A stretch of 9,729 nt of DNA, from NCBI GenBank assembly GCA_038248985.1, contig JBBRWV010000130.1, forward strand, positions 1 to 9,729. Reading direction: 5' to 3'. Both the position numbers and the translations under genes were made by a program. Source of the DNA: JBBRWV01 sp038248985. Its GTDB lineage: Bacteria; Planctomycetota; Phycisphaerae; WQYP01. Of the stretch, positions 1-5,752 are shown one piece after another (the first letter of the stretch is position 1; each line of letters starts with the position of its first letter). The notes beneath the pieces were generated by a model. That model saw only the letters and a program-made list of their open reading frames with translations. It ran no database searches and had not been told where the DNA came from.

Positions 1-887
1 CGCCGCCTTGGGCAAACCCCTATCGGACTCCTTTCCGAATCGCAGGACGTAATCTATCCGCGATCATCGGCAGGAGTCCGATCTTTTGATATGCGTAATA
101 TTCCATGCGAACCGGTGAAAAAACGGCAAAAGTCGAGCTAAGGGAGTAGAGGCGTCGCTGTCGTTTCCATATCCAGCATTTGAGCACCAATTTTTGCGAT
201 GGGTGCGGGACATTACACTTGAAAAAACCCAACAAACCAACGAAGCGGATGAAATTCAGGTGAGGTTAAACAAAAAAATATCGGATATTTCAAAATTACA
301 GTCGGCTATGGCGAGCGGCGAAAATTTGGACGCATTCATTGAACGTGTGCGTTCGACGAACCACATCTTCAATTTCAACCTGAGCCACGTCAAGATGCTT
401 CCCGTTGAGACGTGCGAACCTCGACAAAAATGCACTGGAAAAATCCCTACAGATTGAACGCTCGTAGCAATTCGCACCACAATATACAACGAAAAACATC
501 GCCGAAATTGTCAGCACGCTGGCGACGGCGAGTGAGTCCGAACGGGTGGAGATGCGATGCCGAGTGCGTGCCGCAATTGCCGGTGTGGTTAAAAAAATAG
601 AGTTGCACACCGCCGCCGACGGTTTACATCGCCGACTAGCCGTATGCCTAGTGCATTTAATAGACGGGAACCGTCGATTGTTTGCGGTTATTTCTGATAA
701 AAAAACAATCGAATCTGATGGAATATCGGGAGCAATTGCGGGATTGACCGCAGACCTCGCTGCTATCGGAGATCATATTTTGGCAAGAATGAAGGGGGAT
801 GGGGAGGGAACCGGGTGGACGTTCAGAGATGCGTGTGCGGAGGCGTGTTTAGTCAATTCCAATTTAATCGGGATGACGGCGGCATAA
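1..887 (+). pseudogene. Large serine recombinase, decayed C-terminal part
   Basis: Remnant of a large serine integrase/resolvase, the enzyme class that moves phages and integrative elements by cutting and religating DNA at att sites. No single frame is open. At 170-205 a segment reading YPAFEHQFLRWV matches the usual join between the zinc-ribbon region and the coiled coil. In the same frame a helical stretch follows with NKKISDISKLQSAMASGENL (about 266-325), typical of the coiled-coil insertion. The frame then shifts (about 370-420): the continuation NLDKNALEKSLQIERS is in another frame, hits TAG at 465-467, and goes on as NIAEIVSTLATASESERVEM and RVRAAIAGVVKKIEL to the TAA at 885-887, the usual C-terminal end. 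Before 120 all frames are broken and the assignment is weak. The catalytic N-terminal domain would lie left of the window. Family assignment rests on recognised C-terminal patterns, not on catalytic residues. Confidence 0.72.
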
Positions 888-888
888 T

Positions 889-971
889 GTTGGACAAGGG
901 GGAGTAACACAAAGGGACGGTTATTAACCGTCCCTTTTTTTGTTGGGAGGGTTAGGACAAGGGGGAGTAAC
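889..971. repeat. 17-bp direct repeat pair around the terminator
   Basis: GGACAAGGGGGAGTAAC occurs at 892-908 and again at 955-971, identical over 17 bp. Allowing one extra base, the match extends to a preceding GTT in both copies (889 and 951). The two copies bracket the terminator hairpin at 911-937. They could be a small duplication, recombinase attachment arms or a repeated unit of a mobile end. The sequence does not decide among these. Confidence 0.75.
911..941 (+). terminator. Rho-independent terminator after recombinase remnant
   Basis: A 12-bp stem (911-922 with 926-937, AAAGGGACGGTT against AACCGTCCCTTT) with a 3-nt loop runs into a T tract at 935-941. It lies 24 bp past the recombinase stop, so it is probably that gene's original terminator. 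Confidence 0.82.
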
Positions 972-993
972 CGCGCAGCGGTTACATCCCCCG
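961..993. repeat. Inverted repeat (hairpin) without a T tract
   Basis: GTAACCGC (967-974) and GCGGTTAC (978-985) form a perfect 8-bp stem with a 3-nt loop, flanked by a G5 run at 961-965 and a C6 run at 988-993 that can lengthen the stem. No T tract follows on either strand, so it is not a standard terminator. It overlaps the second copy of the 17-bp direct repeat. Confidence 0.6.
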
Positions 994-1091
994 TGGATTT
1001 CGATTATTAGGATTTTTTTCTAGGAATTTGTTTTCTCGGCACTATTTAATTGTGAGCGCCGTGCAGGGGTGTGATGATTACAGAGTCTTCG

Positions 1092-1140
1092 TGACCCGTT
1101 GAATGTGTGCTTGCACCGCCGTTCATCGGGTCATTTTTTT
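1092..1140 (+). terminator. Terminator or attenuator-like hairpin upstream of the HUH gene
   Basis: TGACCCG (1092-1098) pairs with CGGGTCA (1127-1133), with partial extra pairing inside the long loop, and is followed directly by T7 (1134-1140). It points along the plus strand and ends about 60 bp before the chosen start of the HUH gene. It could end a transcript coming from the left or act as a leader attenuator. No gene is visible just upstream of it. Confidence 0.55.
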
Positions 1141-1149
1141 GAGGTAAAT

Positions 1150-1184
1150 GAAAAAAGCCGGGACGGTGTTCAAGCGTTCCGGCT
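1150..1184 (-). terminator. Minus-strand terminator upstream of the HUH gene
   Basis: A 10-bp stem with one G-T pair (AGCCGGGACG at 1156-1165, CGTTCCGGCT at 1175-1184) and a 9-nt loop is bordered by A6 at 1151-1156, which reads as a T tract on the minus strand. Leftward transcription would stop here. Together with the plus-strand hairpin at 1092-1140 it forms a converging terminator pair directly before the HUH gene. Confidence 0.6.
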
Positions 1185-1200
1185 AAATAAAAAAGCGTCA

Positions 1201-2316
1201 ATGTATAATAGTGTTCAAAATCGTTATTTAGCGACTTGTTGGTCAACAAAATGCAACCATATGCACAAGTGTTGCGACCCGAGATGTTCCATTGAAAGCC
1301 GAAATAAATGGTCGAGGCGGGAGCGACTGTGTTTATCGCATAGGCTGCGGCTAGCCAGAAAAGATGGATATTTTGTTCGATGCTGCAATGTCGGTTTAGG
1401 GAAAATCACCGACCCCAAAACGATCACCAACATCATTAAAACATTCAATCGCAGCCTAAACGAGCAGAAAATTATTTGGCGTTACATTGTTGAGGGTGAA
1501 CCGACTTTACATATTCACGCCGTCCTAATATCGCAGACCGAAATGGATAAAAACAAGATCAGAAAATTATGGGTAGAAGCAATGGGGAAGCATTATGCCG
1601 ACGCCGATTTTTATTTTGCACCACTTCGCGGCATAAACGCCTACGCCAAATATATCTCCGGTGATACCGCAGAAAAAAGAAGTAGAAAATTATTTTCACA
1701 CACTTTCAAATTGCGTTTAAGCGGTGGGAGCAAGGGATTTTACAACGGGGGGTTGGCGAAATTGAACATCAAATTGAGCCGAGACGCTGCCGCCTTTGGG
1801 TTGGCTTGCCATGACCCACACGTCCATCGCAGAAATTGGCAGCATTATTTGGACGAAGCCCACAGAATATATTCAGAACGAGTTACCTCTGAGATGGAAT
1901 CGGAATTGGGGGAAATTGTCGGTTCGATTTTGTCCGATGAGGAGATGCTTTTAATGACCAGAAATCATTGCAAGTTACCCGCCAATGTGGATCGTGGAAC
2001 GAGGCGATTAACTATATACAACAAAAGTCGTAAAAAGGTTGAAGAGAATTTGGATGTACTTATGAAAAAGAGTACCGTTTGCATTCAATCAATAACCGCT
2101 CCCATTCCGGTTGAAGCGACCAATGGCGAAGCCACATCAGAAGCGGATGGAAGGGACAACGACACCCACCCCTACCAGACACCAGTGAGGCTGCAAACGA
2201 CACCAGTGACCCGCAACGACACCCACCCCTATGCACCGCCAAATTTAAGCGAGGGTGAATTGCGGCGATGGACAACAATGGCGATAACCCATCCCAGAGG
2301 TACAACCCAGATTTAA
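1201..2316 (+). CDS. HUH-motif Rep-like protein (rolling-circle initiator or transposase)
   Basis: A 371-aa protein. Residues 104-106 are HIH in the context EGEPTLHIHAVLIS, the His-hydrophobic-His metal-binding motif of HUH endonucleases. About 40 residues later GINAYAKYISGD carries Tyr148 and Tyr151, laid out like the catalytic Tyr/Lys motif of Rep proteins. Such enzymes nick one strand, stay joined to the 5' end through Tyr and drive rolling-circle replication or single-strand transposition. A Cys/His-rich N-terminal stretch (Cys13, 18, 24, 25, 29; CNHMHKCC) may bind zinc. The last 100 residues are low-complexity, with the repeat NDTHPY. I chose ATG 1201 because an upstream TTG (1099) would read through two terminator-like hairpins and adds nothing family-like; no clear Shine-Dalgarno site precedes 1201. 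It stands alone, with iteron-like repeats and hairpins just downstream. It could be a plasmid or filamentous-phage Rep left in the chromosome, or a transposase. The class is fairly sure, the biological role is not. Confidence 0.66.
   Translation: MYNSVQNRYLATCWSTKCNHMHKCCDPRCSIESRNKWSRRERLCLSHRLRLARKDGYFVRCCNVGLGKITDPKTITNIIKTFNRSLNEQKIIWRYIVEGEPTLHIHAVLISQTEMDKNKIRKLWVEAMGKHYADADFYFAPLRGINAYAKYISGDTAEKRSRKLFSHTFKLRLSGGSKGFYNGGLAKLNIKLSRDAAAFGLACHDPHVHRRNWQHYLDEAHRIYSERVTSEMESELGEIVGSILSDEEMLLMTRNHCKLPANVDRGTRRLTIYNKSRKKVEENLDVLMKKSTVCIQSITAPIPVEATNGEATSEADGRDNDTHPYQTPVRLQTTPVTRNDTHPYAPPNLSEGELRRWTTMAITHPRGTTQI
2157..2231 (+). repeat. In-frame direct repeats in the C-terminal tail of the HUH gene
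   Basis: CAACGACACCCACCCCTA occurs at 2157-2174 and 2214-2231, 57 bp apart, so both read NDTHPY in frame. Nested inside, GACACCAGTGA occurs at 2178-2188 and 2199-2209, 21 bp apart and also in frame. Both periods are multiples of three, consistent with expansion of a disordered tail by internal duplication, but the DNA repeats could also be binding sites. Confidence 0.8.
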
Positions 2317-2396
2317 TGTCGGTTCGATTGCCTGCCGCAAAATTGGCGGTTTGATTTTATTGAGGGTGTTATAGAACCGCCTCCACGGCAAGGCGA

Positions 2397-2416
2397 CGGA
2401 TGGAAGCGGATGGAAG
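2397..2416 (+). repeat. Tandem 10-bp repeat, candidate Rep iterons
   Basis: CGGATGGAAG is repeated head to tail at 2397-2406 and 2407-2416. A third copy is inside the HUH gene at 2144-2153, where the identity extends to 14 bp (GAAGCGGATGGAAG at 2140-2153 and 2403-2416). The pair sits 3 bp before a strong hairpin, an arrangement like Rep-binding repeats beside a nick-site hairpin in rolling-circle origins. That function is inferred. Confidence 0.6.
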
Positions 2417-2419
2417 TCT

Positions 2420-2447
2420 ATCCACTGTCACATTTGTGACGGTGGAT
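2420..2447. repeat. Long hairpin downstream of the HUH gene, candidate origin or end structure
   Basis: ATCCACTGTCACA and TGTGACGGTGGAT form a 13-bp stem interrupted only by one G-T pair, with a tiny T-rich loop. No T tract follows, so it is not a simple terminator. Placement right after the tandem CGGATGGAAG repeats suggests an extruded cruciform that could present a nick site to the HUH protein. Confidence 0.6.
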
Positions 2448-2458
2448 GAGTGAGGAAT

Positions 2459-2484
2459 AATCAAACCGCCTTGCGGTTTGATTT
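2459..2484 (+). terminator. Perfect 11-bp hairpin, possible terminator of the HUH gene
   Basis: AATCAAACCGC (2459-2469) and GCGGTTTGATT (2473-2483) pair perfectly with loop CTT. The arm GCGGTTTGATTT also occurs at 2346-2357, just after the HUH stop codon, so one arm exists as a direct repeat 127 bp apart. The T run after the stem is short (2482-2484), so termination is possible but weak. It may instead be a second structural element of the origin or end. Confidence 0.5.
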
Positions 2485-2592
2485 AATAACAAGCGATTAA
2501 AAATGCAATTAAATCAATTCTTTTTTGTCCCTCCTTGTTGGGGGACGAAAACGCAAAAGAAACGACGATAGGACGGAATTTAATACCCCTAT

Positions 2593-2626
2593 ACTGGGCT
2601 TCCCCACGAATGGTGGGCGCGCGGGA
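2593..2626. repeat. IS3 terminal inverted repeat, orfB-side end
   Basis: Begins ACTGGGCTTCCCCACG and ends GCGCGCGGGA; exact reverse complement of 3812-3845. It lies a few bases past the orfB stop. Confidence 0.93.
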
Positions 2627-2630
2627 ATGA

Positions 2631-3491
2631 TTAATTCAGGCCGGTCTCGAACGCTTCGGGACTCTTGTAGCCTAGCGCACTGTGCAACCTTTTGCGATTG
2701 TAAAACACCTCGATGTATTCGAAGATCGACTGCCGGGCCTGATCCCGCGTCGCATAATTCTCATGATGCACCAGCTCGGTCTTGAGCGTGGCCCAAAAGC
2801 TCTCAGCGCAGGCGTTGTCCCAGCAGTCGCCCTTGCGGCTCATACTGGGTGTGATCCGGTTGGACTTGAGCGTTTGCCGGTAGTCCTCGCTGGCATACTG
2901 CACGCCGCGGTCACGGTGATGCATGAGGCCCGCACCCGGCTGCCGGCGGGCCAGGGCCATCGCCAGGGCATCGCTGACCAAGTTTGTCTTCATGTGATCA
3001 TCCATCGAGCAGCCGACGATCATCCGCGAACATAGATCCATCACGCCCGCCAGATACAGCCACCCCTCCCGGGTGGGGATGTAGGTGATGTCCACCACCC
3101 ACTTCTGATTGGGCATCTCGGCGGTGAACTGGCGGTCCAGAAGGTTCTTGGCCACCGGCTGTTCATGGTTGGAATCGGTGGTGGACGGCACATACTTCCG
3201 CTTGATTTTGGCCTTGATCTGCCGCTCTTTCATGACCTTGGCCACGGTGTTCTCGCACACCTTTTCACCCTCGGCCTTCAACGCCTCATAGACCCGCGGG
3301 CTGCCATACACACGGCGGTTGTCCTCATGCACGGCCTTGATCTTCGCGGCCAGTTCCTCCCGCCGCTGCTCCCTCTGGCTGGCAGGGCGACTCCGCCAGG
3401 CGTAGTACCCCGCGCGGCTGACCTCCAGCACACTGCAGCAGTTCGTCACGCTGTACATCGACAAGTCGGATTGGATGAAAGCGTACTTCAC
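2631..3491 (-). CDS. IS3-family transposase OrfB (DDE catalytic part)
   Basis: Catalytic half of the IS3 transposase, which cuts and joins the element ends through a circular intermediate. Counting from the GTG at 3491 the frame is 286 aa. An HTH_21-like region with NRRVYGSPRVYEALKAEG lies at about 58-75. The RNase-H-fold catalytic triad is visible: Asp134 (WVVDITYIPT), Asp194 (MHHRDRGVQYAS) and Glu230 (CAESFWATLKTE), with exactly 35 residues between the last two, the DD35E spacing. The C-terminus NRKRLHSALGYKSPEAFE is standard. It overlaps the end of orfA by four bases and is expected to be made mainly as an OrfAB fusion by -1 frameshifting rather than from its own start. All key residues are present. 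Confidence 0.95.
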   Translation of the reverse strand: MKYAFIQSDLSMYSVTNCCSVLEVSRAGYYAWRSRPASQREQRREELAAKIKAVHEDNRRVYGSPRVYEALKAEGEKVCENTVAKVMKERQIKAKIKRKYVPSTTDSNHEQPVAKNLLDRQFTAEMPNQKWVVDITYIPTREGWLYLAGVMDLCSRMIVGCSMDDHMKTNLVSDALAMALARRQPGAGLMHHRDRGVQYASEDYRQTLKSNRITPSMSRKGDCWDNACAESFWATLKTELVHHENYATRDQARQSIFEYIEVFYNRKRLHSALGYKSPEAFETGLN

Positions 3492-3778
3492 ATCGGCTCC
3501 CTGGCAAAGAACGCGGCCGCTTTTTTTGAAATGTCGCGTTCCATCAGCAGCCGGGCGTTCTCCGCCCGCAGCCGCCGCAACTCCGCCGAAACGGCTCCCT
3601 CGCCGCTGGGTGCCATGCCCGGCTCAGCACCAAACTTGTCAATCCAACCCCGCAGGCAGTTGGGATCGATACCCAGGCTCTTGGCTGCCTGCCCGGGGCT
3701 GTACCCCTTCTGATTCACCAACGCCACCGCCGAGATCTTGAACTCCCGCGTAAACTTCCGTCTGGATCGTCTTGCCAT
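3488..3778 (-). CDS. IS3-family transposase OrfA (HTH and leucine-zipper part)
   Basis: A 96-aa DNA-binding protein of the IS3 element. MARRSRRKFTREFKISAVAL opens a helix-turn-helix domain (HTH_8/transposase_8 type), with SPGQAAKSLGIDPNCLRGWI as the recognition part. A coiled-coil segment follows, ELRRLRAENARLLMERDI, the leucine-zipper region used for dimer contacts with OrfAB. ATG 3776-3778 is preceded on the minus strand by AAAGGAG at about 7 nt spacing, a strong ribosome site. It ends with REPM and TGA just past the A7G slippery site. OrfA alone normally limits transposition, while the fusion with OrfB is the active enzyme. Confidence 0.94.
   Translation of the reverse strand: MARRSRRKFTREFKISAVALVNQKGYSPGQAAKSLGIDPNCLRGWIDKFGAEPGMAPSGEGAVSAELRRLRAENARLLMERDISKKAAAFFAREPM
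3520..3527 (-). promoter_or_regulatory. A7G slippery site for -1 frameshifting (OrfAB)
   Basis: On the minus strand TCA AAA AAA GCG in orfA contains A7 followed by G. A shift of -1 joins ISKK to SGRVLCQGADVKYAF, which runs without a stop into orfB. This is the usual IS3-family device for making the fused transposase. Confidence 0.85.
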
Positions 3779-3811
3779 TTGGGACTCCTTTCAACAGCAT
3801 TATGCTGTCCG

Positions 3812-3845
3812 TCCCGCGCGCCCACCATTCGTGGGGAAGCCCAGT
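3812..3845. repeat. IS3 terminal inverted repeat, orfA-side end
   Basis: Perfect 34-bp reverse complement of 2593-2626. The Sel1-repeat pseudogene frame runs directly into this end. Confidence 0.93.
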
Positions 3846-4869
3846 CCTTCGCTGTGCCTCGCCCTTCCAAGTATAAGGCGGCAAGCAAGCATGTAGCGTC
3901 GTATTGTTTCGCATCATGGGCACGGCGATACCAACGTAACGCCTCAGATTCGTCTTGTTGGATACCGTCGCCTTCCTCGTACGCCGCTCCCATCGCAGTC
4001 ATGGAAGGCCCATCATCCAATGTTGCCGCCTTCTGAAACCACCTGACCGCCTCACGATGATCCTGCGCAACGCCTCGACCGTTCACGTAGATATATGCAA
4101 TTTGCCGCATCGCTTGGGCGTTTCCTAGTGCGGCAGCCTTTTGAAATTAGTCGAGTGCGGCAGTAGGATTCTCGCCAACAATCGCCCATCCATCCTTGAG
4201 GAGCGAACTCGCCTGTTCGATTCGCGTGTCTCCAAACGGTTGGTTTGTCCCGTCCGATACATTCTGCTGGGCGGTTGGTGCGTCGATGTGGCGATTTCGG
4301 AGCATTACCACCACAATAATGACTGTAACAAACAGGATCGTCGCCATCCCGATGGCGATGGCCCACAAGCCATTTCGCAAAGATTGAGTTCCTGCCTTTG
4401 TTATACTTGTCGGCGTTAGGGTAACCACCCGAGCGGGATTGCCATTTCCATCGAGTGTCGCCCCACAAAACCGGCATTTGAGCGCCTTGATCTTGATCGG
4501 TTCGGCGCAGAACGGACATGGCGTGGTCTTGTCGGCTGATTCACCCGCACCAGAACCGGCGACGGGGTTTGTCTGCCGTCGAACAGGCGGGGCACTCCTC
4601 TGCATCGCAACCAACTCAAGCTCCGTGGGCTGCTCGGATGGTTCGGCTCGACTTGCGGGTGCTATCGTCGCCGGTGGCTTCGGCCGGGCTTGTCCCACGG
4701 ACGATTTGCCGGGCACTGATGCCAAGAATTGTTTCTTGGAGGCGTAGCTCTTGGCGATCTGGTCCCAGCACGACTGGCAATAATAGTGCCCTTGGGCGTC
4801 TTTGATCCGCTTCAGAGCCGAAACATCCTGCCCACAATCGCAGCAGATTTTTTCCACGACTGCCGACAT
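3846..4869 (-). pseudogene. Zinc-ribbon, membrane, Sel1-repeat protein: nonsense mutation and IS truncation
   Basis: The start is firm: ATG at 4869-4867 with AAGGAG at 4880-4875. The first 240 aa hold CxxC pairs at Cys9/12 and Cys31/34 (first zinc finger), a Pro/Ala-rich linker, a second zinc ribbon (Cys118/121 and Cys132/135, CPFCAEP...CRFCG) and one membrane span at about 168-190 (LWAIAIGMATILFVTVIIVV). TAA at 4149-4147 then stops the frame in the middle of a Sel1-like repeat (AALD-stop-FQKAAALGNAQAM). The same frame stays open and Sel1-like for another 100 residues (NGRGVAQDHREAVRWFQKAA, EEGDGIQQDESEALRWYRRA, LEGRGTAKD) until it runs into the IS3 end at 3845. So the gene has lost its C-terminus and gained an internal stop. 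Sel1 repeats are protein-binding helical repeats, so the parent was probably a cytosol-facing or envelope scaffold. A short functional 240-aa product is possible. Confidence 0.8.
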
Positions 4870-5307
4870 GGTTGCTCCTTCTATAGCCTTCCACGAGTTT
4901 GGCCGACATGTGCAAATCGTCGCTCGCTCTCTGCCCCCAAGTCAGACATGCCACCGGATGCTACCTCTCGAATCGAACTATTGCAATAGGCGTCCAAGCA
5001 ACCCACGTTATAGGACTTCGAGCCTTTGGCTTTGCGATCTCTATGGCCAGAAGAAACCACCAGTGGCGCGAGACAAATGTAAGTCACGGCAAGACCTGCA
5101 CCTGCTTCACGTCGCGGGCTGCTGGCTCGTTGATCGTTTTGAGCACCTTGTCCCGTTGCTCGCCGCTGCAACGGAGCCACGGTGCTGCCCCCGATCCTAC
5201 TCGGCAATGAATCAAGTTTCGTGGCGCGGAGCCATTAAGATACCTTCTCGGCGCGCTGCCCCCCAATCCTACCTTGTGGCCAGCAGGCAACGGCCGCATC
5301 CAAAGGC
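4870..5307. other. Intergenic region without a convincing gene, with a degenerate repeat
   Basis: Open frames exist on both strands but none has a family signature or a good ribosome site. Two diverged copies of one unit are visible: GCTGCCCCCGATCCTAC at 5184-5200 and GCTGCCCCCCAATCCTAC at 5255-5272, each preceded by CGGAGCCA (about 5173-5180 and 5227-5234). This suggests an old local duplication. A minus-strand frame ending at 5084 finishes with a protein-like tail (DKVLKTINEPAARDVKQVQV) but its earlier part is not convincing. I found no tRNA. Confidence 0.45.
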
Positions 5308-5475
5308 TTACCCGGAGACCTCCTCCCACGTGATTGCGCCAGCACCGGGATAGCCCTGCGTTGCGATCCTGATCGCCTCCGAGGAACTGAACGCTTGAAC
5401 GTACTCCCAATGCTGCTTCCCGTCCGGTGTGACAAAGCTGATCCTGAACGTTTTGACATTGAAGTAGCTACTCAT
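5308..5475 (-). CDS. Small hypothetical protein, 55 aa
   Basis: A short gene with strong internal support. ATG 5475-5473 follows the minus-strand sequence TTAGGAGAGCAAA, with the purine-rich Shine-Dalgarno core about 6 nt before the start. TAA is at 5310-5308. It begins MSSYFNVKTFRISFVTPDGK, continues HWEYVQAFSSSEAIRIATQ and ends ITWEEVSG. The pattern is a beta strand, a turn (TPDGKQ), a second strand, a helix with Ser/Glu/Ala-Ile, then a GYPGA turn and a last strand: a compact beta-beta-alpha-beta fold without Cys or membrane segment. I recognise no named family; short proteins of this layout occur as uncharacterised proteins in other bacteria. It lies downstream of a tyrosine-recombinase fragment (36-bp gap, same strand) and 438 bp before the Sel1-repeat pseudogene, so it may be cargo or a host gene caught between elements. 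Confidence 0.72.
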   Translation of the reverse strand: MSSYFNVKTFRISFVTPDGKQHWEYVQAFSSSEAIRIATQGYPGAGAITWEEVSG

Positions 5476-5511
5476 TTTGCTCTCCTAATAAATGGGACAT
5501 AGTAAACACGG

Positions 5512-5710
5512 TTAATAGGTCAGCTTCGCCGCTGCAACAGCCAGTTGCTCACCGGTGCGCTGGGTATACCGAGCCACCGTCTGCATCGACTCCCACCCTC
5601 CGATCTGTGCCAAACTCACCAGATCATTTGTGTCGGCGAGAAACTGATGCGCAAAAGTGTGGCGAAAGATGGGGGGATGCAACTTCACTCCGATGATGAC
5701 GGTGAATTTC
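5512..5710 (-). pseudogene. Tyrosine recombinase (XerC/D-like) C-terminal fragment
   Basis: About 65 codons survive of a tyrosine recombinase, the integrase class of many genomic islands. Visible are FRHTFAHQFLADTNDLVSLA (the box II Arg and following helix), GGWESMQTVARYTQ (box III with the nucleophile Tyr) and a C-terminal helix QLAVAAAKLTY before TAA at 5514-5512. Two active-site positions look changed: the usual HPHxLRH reads HPPIFRH, so the His of HxxR is Pro, and the usual GHES reads GWES (Trp is tolerated in some members, such as Cre). Upstream of about 5710 the match stops and a terminator (5722-5752) lies there, so the N-terminal two thirds are gone. It is almost surely inactive and marks an old integration event. 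Confidence 0.78.
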
Positions 5711-5721
5711 AGGGATAGAAG

Positions 5722-5752
5722 AAAACACCACCGCCGTTGCGGTGGTGTTTTT
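5722..5752. terminator. Bidirectional rho-independent terminator
   Basis: AAAACACCACCGC (5722-5734) and GCGGTGGTGTTTT (5739-5751) make a 13-bp perfect stem with loop CGTT. A/T tracts lie on both sides, so it works in either direction. On the minus strand it is the first strong terminator after nadB (about 175 bp past its stop). On the plus strand no gene leads into it. Confidence 0.82.

Larger units (their letters stand above)
2317..2592. other. Gene-free flank of the HUH gene up to the IS3 end
   Basis: No coding frame is convincing. It holds the repeats and hairpins at 2397-2484 and a weaker hairpin at about 2527-2546 (GTCCC pairing with GGGAC) after a T-rich run. Read on the minus strand up to the IS junction it does not continue the Sel1 frame found on the other side of the IS, so the two IS flanks do not look like halves of one gene. 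Confidence 0.5.
2593..3845 (-). mobile_element. Complete IS3-family insertion sequence
   Basis: About 1.25 kb, the usual IS3 size. Both ends carry the same 34-bp inverted repeat without mismatch, and inside are orfA and orfB linked by an A7G slippery site. The typical 5'-TG...CA-3' ends would place the borders at 2595 and 3843. The flanks (CCTAT on the left, CCTTC on the right) show no convincing 3-5 bp target duplication, so the present borders may come from recombination or an IS-driven deletion. Both reading frames are intact and the element looks potentially active. Confidence 0.93.

Noticed and set aside
1048..1058. AATTGTGAGCG, identical to half of a lac operator
   Set aside because: There is no symmetric second half and no lac-type gene nearby; chance match.
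1099..1200. Extended N-terminus of the Rep-like protein from TTG at 1099
   Set aside because: It would be translated through two terminator-type hairpins and contributes no recognisable domain; ATG 1201 is the simpler start.
889..2483. Repeats considered as a CRISPR array
   Set aside because: Only two copies of each repeat, no regular repeat-spacer pattern and no cas genes.
4960..4985. TTCGATTC-type motif resembling a tRNA T-loop
   Set aside because: The flanking bases do not pair as a T-stem and no acceptor or anticodon arms can be found.
4881..5207. 108-codon minus-strand frame before the Sel1 gene
   Set aside because: No family pattern, no ribosome site and odd composition; it overlaps the degenerate repeat region.
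5084..5410. Minus-strand frame with a protein-like tail (VLKTINEPAARDVKQVQV)
   Set aside because: Most of it overlaps the better supported 55-aa gene in another frame and its first half looks random. The tail may be a remnant but cannot be shown.
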